Below, piece by piece: positions 5,913 through 8,386 of a stretch of DNA of 8,386 bases. Position 1 is the stretch's first letter; each line of letters opens with the position of its first letter. Source of the stretch: JBOGED01 sp050743625 (lineage in GTDB: Bacteria; Actinomycetota; Nitriliruptoria; Euzebyales; Egibacteraceae); the NCBI GenBank assembly GCA_050743625.1, contig JBOGED010000326.1, positions 1 to 8,386 on the forward strand. The letters run 5' to 3'. Position numbers and translations under genes: made by a program. Under the pieces are notes generated by a model, which saw only the letters and a program-made list of their open reading frames with translations, ran no database searches and was not told where the DNA came from.

Positions 5913-8282
5913 GCAACGACCTCTTCGGCTGGCGCCAACGTGTGGCTCCATGAGGTCGTAGAGGGTGGTGCGTTGGGCGAGGCGGCGGTCGGCGGGCTCG
6001 ACGATCGCCCGGAAGCCGTCCTCGTCGAGGGTTTGCCCGTGCACCGCCCCCGCGGCGCGGCTGATGTTCTCGTCCATCAGCGTGCCGCCCAGATCGTCGA
6101 CGCCGGCCTGGAGGAGCTGCCGGGCGCCGGTGGCCCCAAGCTTGACCCACGAGGCCTGGATGTGGTCGATCAGCCCTCGGTAGGCGATGCGGGCGACGGC
6201 GTGCATCAGCACGACCTCCCGCCATGTCGGGCCTCGCCGGGCGGCACGCTTGAGGTAGATCGGGGCGGCCATGTGGACGAATGGCAGGCCGACGAACTCG
6301 GTGAACCCTCCGGTCTCGGCCTGCAGTTGGCGAGTACGGACGAGGTGGCGCGCCCAAGAGATCGGGTGCTCGACCGACCCGAACATGATCGTGATGTTGG
6401 AGCGCAACCCGATGGAGTGCGCGGCGCGGTGGCACTCGAGCCACTCATCGGTCGAGATCTTGTCGGGGCACAGGACGGCACGCACGTCGTCGTCCAGGAT
6501 CTCGGCGGCGGTTCCAGGCAGCGACCGCAACCCGGCATCGGCCAGCCGGCGTAGGTAGTCCACGAGCGGCTCACCGAGGCGTCGCGCGCCTTCGGTGACC
6601 TCGAGCGCGGTGAAGCCGTGGATGTGAATGCCGGGGGCGGCGTCGCGCACCGCCCGCGCCACGTCGAGGTAGAACTCGCCGTCGAAGCTTGGGTGGATCC
6701 CGCCTTGCAAGCACACCTCCGTGGCCCCGAGCTCCCACGCCTCGACCGCGCGCTGGGCGATGTCGTCGAGGGTGAGGAGATAGGGGCTGCCGCGCAGGTT
6801 CAGCGACAACGGGCCCTTGGAGAATCCACAGAAACGGCATCGGAAGGTGCACACGTTGGTGTAGTTGACGTTGCGGTTGCGCACGTAGGTCACTACGTCG
6901 CCGACCGCGGCCTCTCGGAGCTCATCCGCGAGCCCAGCGACCGCGGCGACCTCGGGACCGCGGGCGGAGAACAGCGTGACCAGCTCGGCCTCTTCCGGTC
7001 GTTGACCGGCTCGGACACCGTCGAGCACCTCGGCGACCGCGCCAGTGGCGCGAGCCGTACCCGGCAGGATCACCGGCGGGGGAGCCCCCGCGCCGGAGTA
7101 CCAGGCGGTCGAGCGACGTCCCACCTGCACCACCTCGGCGCCGGTACCGACATTGATCGCGGCAGCGGTGCGCTCGGGCCATACCGCGCCGGGGTCGTCG
7201 CGCGCCAACCCGTGCGCGTCGGAGCGGTCCAGTACGGCAAACCGCACCGCCTCGTCGAGCCAGCGGTCTGGATCCAGCGCGAAAGACGGGTAGACGGTGA
7301 GTCGTGGAGCCAAGGCGAGGCCGCGGGACTCGACCACCCGGCGTAGCCGCTGGATCTGTGGCCACGGGCGCTCGGGGTTGACGTGATCGGGCGTCACGGG
7401 CGAGACGCCTCCCCAGTCGTCGATCCCCGCGTCGAGCAACGCACCGAGGTCCTCGGACAGGTTCGGCGGCGCCTGCACGTGGACCTCGGGGGGCAGCAGG
7501 ACTCGGGCCAGCGCGATCGCCTGCGTGAACTCGGCGGGAGGGCACGGCGGGACGTCGCGCATACCCGTGCCCGGTTTGGGCAGAAAGTTCTGAACGATCA
7601 CCTCCTGTACGTGACCGAACCGGCGGTGGGACGCCGCGATCGCCTCCAAGGCGGCCAACCGGTCTTCAGGCGACTCGCCGATCCCGACCAAGATGCCGGT
7701 CGTGAACGGGATGCCCAGCTCACCCGCCGCGTCCAACGTCGCCAGCCGGCGCGCCGGGTGCTTGTCGGGCGCCCCACGGTGCGCGGCGAGGTCAGCCCGC
7801 AGCGACTCGATCATCATGCCCTGGCTCGGCGCGACGGTACGGAGCAGCGCGAGCTCGGCGGCGGGGAGCGCGCCAGCGTTGGCGTGTGGCAACAGCCCCG
7901 TCTCGTCGAGCACCAGCCGGCACATCGCGGCCAGGTAGTCGACCGTGGACGGGTATCCGTGCGCGTGAAGCCAGTGGAGGGCGGAGGGGTACCGGTCCTC
8001 CGGCTGCTCACCCAGCGTGAACAACGCCTCGTGGCACCCGCACTCCGCGCCACGCCGGGCGATCGCAAGGACGTCGTCGGGGCTCAGGTACGGGCTGTCC
8101 AAGTGCGCCGGAGCCTGGGCGAACGTGCAGTAGCCACACCGGTCACGGCACAGTTGCGTGAGGGGGATGAACACCTTGGGGGAGTACGTCACGCGCGTGG
8201 AGTGCGCGGCGGCACGTACCTCCCTGGCCCGGGCCGTCAGCTCGTCCAGTGTGAGCGAGAGCAGTTCGTCCATCCTGGTCAC
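5901..8282 (-). CDS. fbiC: FO synthase FbiC (fused CofG/CofH), coenzyme F420 biosynthesis
   Basis: This cytosolic enzyme joins two radical-SAM modules. It builds the deazaflavin FO (7,8-didemethyl-8-hydroxy-5-deazariboflavin) from tyrosine and the riboflavin precursor 5-amino-6-ribitylamino-uracil. The N-terminal CofG-like half follows VTYSPKVFIPLTQL and has the 4Fe-4S motif Cys45-x3-Cys49-x2-Cys52 (CRDRCGYC). The CofH-like half follows VTYVRNRNVNYTNV and has Cys478-x3-Cys482-x2-Cys485 (CTFRCRFC), with CLQGGIHP at 524-531 and QRTTLY near the C-terminus. Both cysteine triads are complete, so both halves should be active. At 793 residues it is shorter than the mycobacterial protein (about 856), mainly because the N-terminus starts close to the CofG domain; about 18 residues follow TTLY. 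The start is GTG 8282, but ATG 8273 (residue 4) is equally possible: the GAAGGA site is 3 bases from the GTG and 12 from the ATG. No other F420 gene is visible nearby. Confidence 0.95.
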   Translation of the reverse strand: MTRMDELLSLTLDELTARAREVRAAAHSTRVTYSPKVFIPLTQLCRDRCGYCTFAQAPAHLDSPYLSPDDVLAIARRGAECGCHEALFTLGEQPEDRYPSALHWLHAHGYPSTVDYLAAMCRLVLDETGLLPHANAGALPAAELALLRTVAPSQGMMIESLRADLAAHRGAPDKHPARRLATLDAAGELGIPFTTGILVGIGESPEDRLAALEAIAASHRRFGHVQEVIVQNFLPKPGTGMRDVPPCPPAEFTQAIALARVLLPPEVHVQAPPNLSEDLGALLDAGIDDWGGVSPVTPDHVNPERPWPQIQRLRRVVESRGLALAPRLTVYPSFALDPDRWLDEAVRFAVLDRSDAHGLARDDPGAVWPERTAAAINVGTGAEVVQVGRRSTAWYSGAGAPPPVILPGTARATGAVAEVLDGVRAGQRPEEAELVTLFSARGPEVAAVAGLADELREAAVGDVVTYVRNRNVNYTNVCTFRCRFCGFSKGPLSLNLRGSPYLLTLDDIAQRAVEAWELGATEVCLQGGIHPSFDGEFYLDVARAVRDAAPGIHIHGFTALEVTEGARRLGEPLVDYLRRLADAGLRSLPGTAAEILDDDVRAVLCPDKISTDEWLECHRAAHSIGLRSNITIMFGSVEHPISWARHLVRTRQLQAETGGFTEFVGLPFVHMAAPIYLKRAARRGPTWREVVLMHAVARIAYRGLIDHIQASWVKLGATGARQLLQAGVDDLGGTLMDENISRAAGAVHGQTLDEDGFRAIVEPADRRLAQRTTLYDLMEPHVGASRRGRCSGG

Positions 8283-8285
8283 CGG

Positions 8286-8291
8286 TCCTTC
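8286..8291 (-). promoter_or_regulatory. Ribosome-binding site of fbiC
   Basis: Read on the minus strand this is GAAGGA, a good match to the anti-Shine-Dalgarno complement. It lies 3 bases upstream of the GTG at 8282 and 12 upstream of the ATG at 8273. Neither spacing is ideal, so the site does not settle which start is used. Confidence 0.5.
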
Positions 8292-8335
8292 GGCGAGAGG
8301 TGTTCGAGGCTGCGAGCGTACCGTTCGCCGGCAGC

Positions 8336-8361
8336 ATCACCCGGTGATATTGAACGTTCAA
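8336..8361 (-). promoter_or_regulatory. Two adjacent inverted repeats in the fbiC upstream region
   Basis: TTGAACGTTCAA (8350-8361) is a perfect 12-base palindrome. Next to it, ATCACC-C-GGTGAT (8336-8348) is a 6-base inverted repeat around one base. Both lie 54-79 bases upstream of the fbiC GTG, where an operator would be expected. On the minus strand, TTGAAC (8361-8356) could serve as a -35 element with GATGCT (8338-8333) 17 bases on as a poor -10. The promoter assignment is weak; the symmetry is clear. Confidence 0.35.
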
Positions 8362-8386
8362 GTAGTTCTCATGTGCCCGCTACGAT

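Noticed and set aside
5940..7346. Several open frames on the plus strand opposite fbiC
   Set aside because: fbiC is recognised along its whole length with both radical-SAM motifs. The opposite frames are low-complexity shadows.

Overview
This window is high-GC DNA, most likely from an actinobacterium or a close relative. Three things point there: a fused CofG/CofH FO synthase (fbiC) for coenzyme F420, a large HTH-nSTAND-WD40 protein of a type common in Actinobacteria, and a relic of a NarL/LuxR-type response regulator. No rRNA, tRNA, CRISPR array or complete insertion sequence was seen, and the genus cannot be named from the sequence alone.

Layout. Bases 1-355 hold no gene, but contain a perfect 13-bp-stem hairpin (188-220), probably the terminator of a gene left of the window. 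Bases 356-800 encode a DoxX-like membrane protein broken by one extra C in a C4 run (500-503). Bases 801-1098 hold no gene but contain one of two copies of a TGCGCGT-N2-ACGCGCA palindrome. Bases 1099-1741 (minus) are a decayed two-component response regulator with a frameshift in the receiver, no phospho-acceptor Asp and a scrambled DNA-binding domain. Bases 1742-2150 are non-coding. The left quarter is therefore a zone of gene decay.

The remaining three quarters hold two large intact genes that converge and overlap by 12 bp at their 3' ends. The plus-strand gene (2151-5912) encodes a 1253-residue protein. In order it has an XRE-like helix-turn-helix, an nSTAND1-type P-loop NTPase, one predicted transmembrane helix, 14 WD40 repeats (enough for two seven-bladed propellers) and a short conserved-looking tail. 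It is the most interesting object here, a candidate one-protein sensor/switch of the STAND class, and no separate effector gene is visible. The minus-strand gene (5901-8282) is fbiC, which makes the deazaflavin chromophore of F420. Its upstream region (8283-8386) carries a ribosome-binding site and two adjacent inverted repeats.

The genes do not form a pathway. fbiC is a housekeeping cofactor gene, the STAND protein is a regulatory or conflict-type gene, and the two left-hand genes are relics. No F420 partner genes (fbiA, fbiB, cofC) lie in the window.
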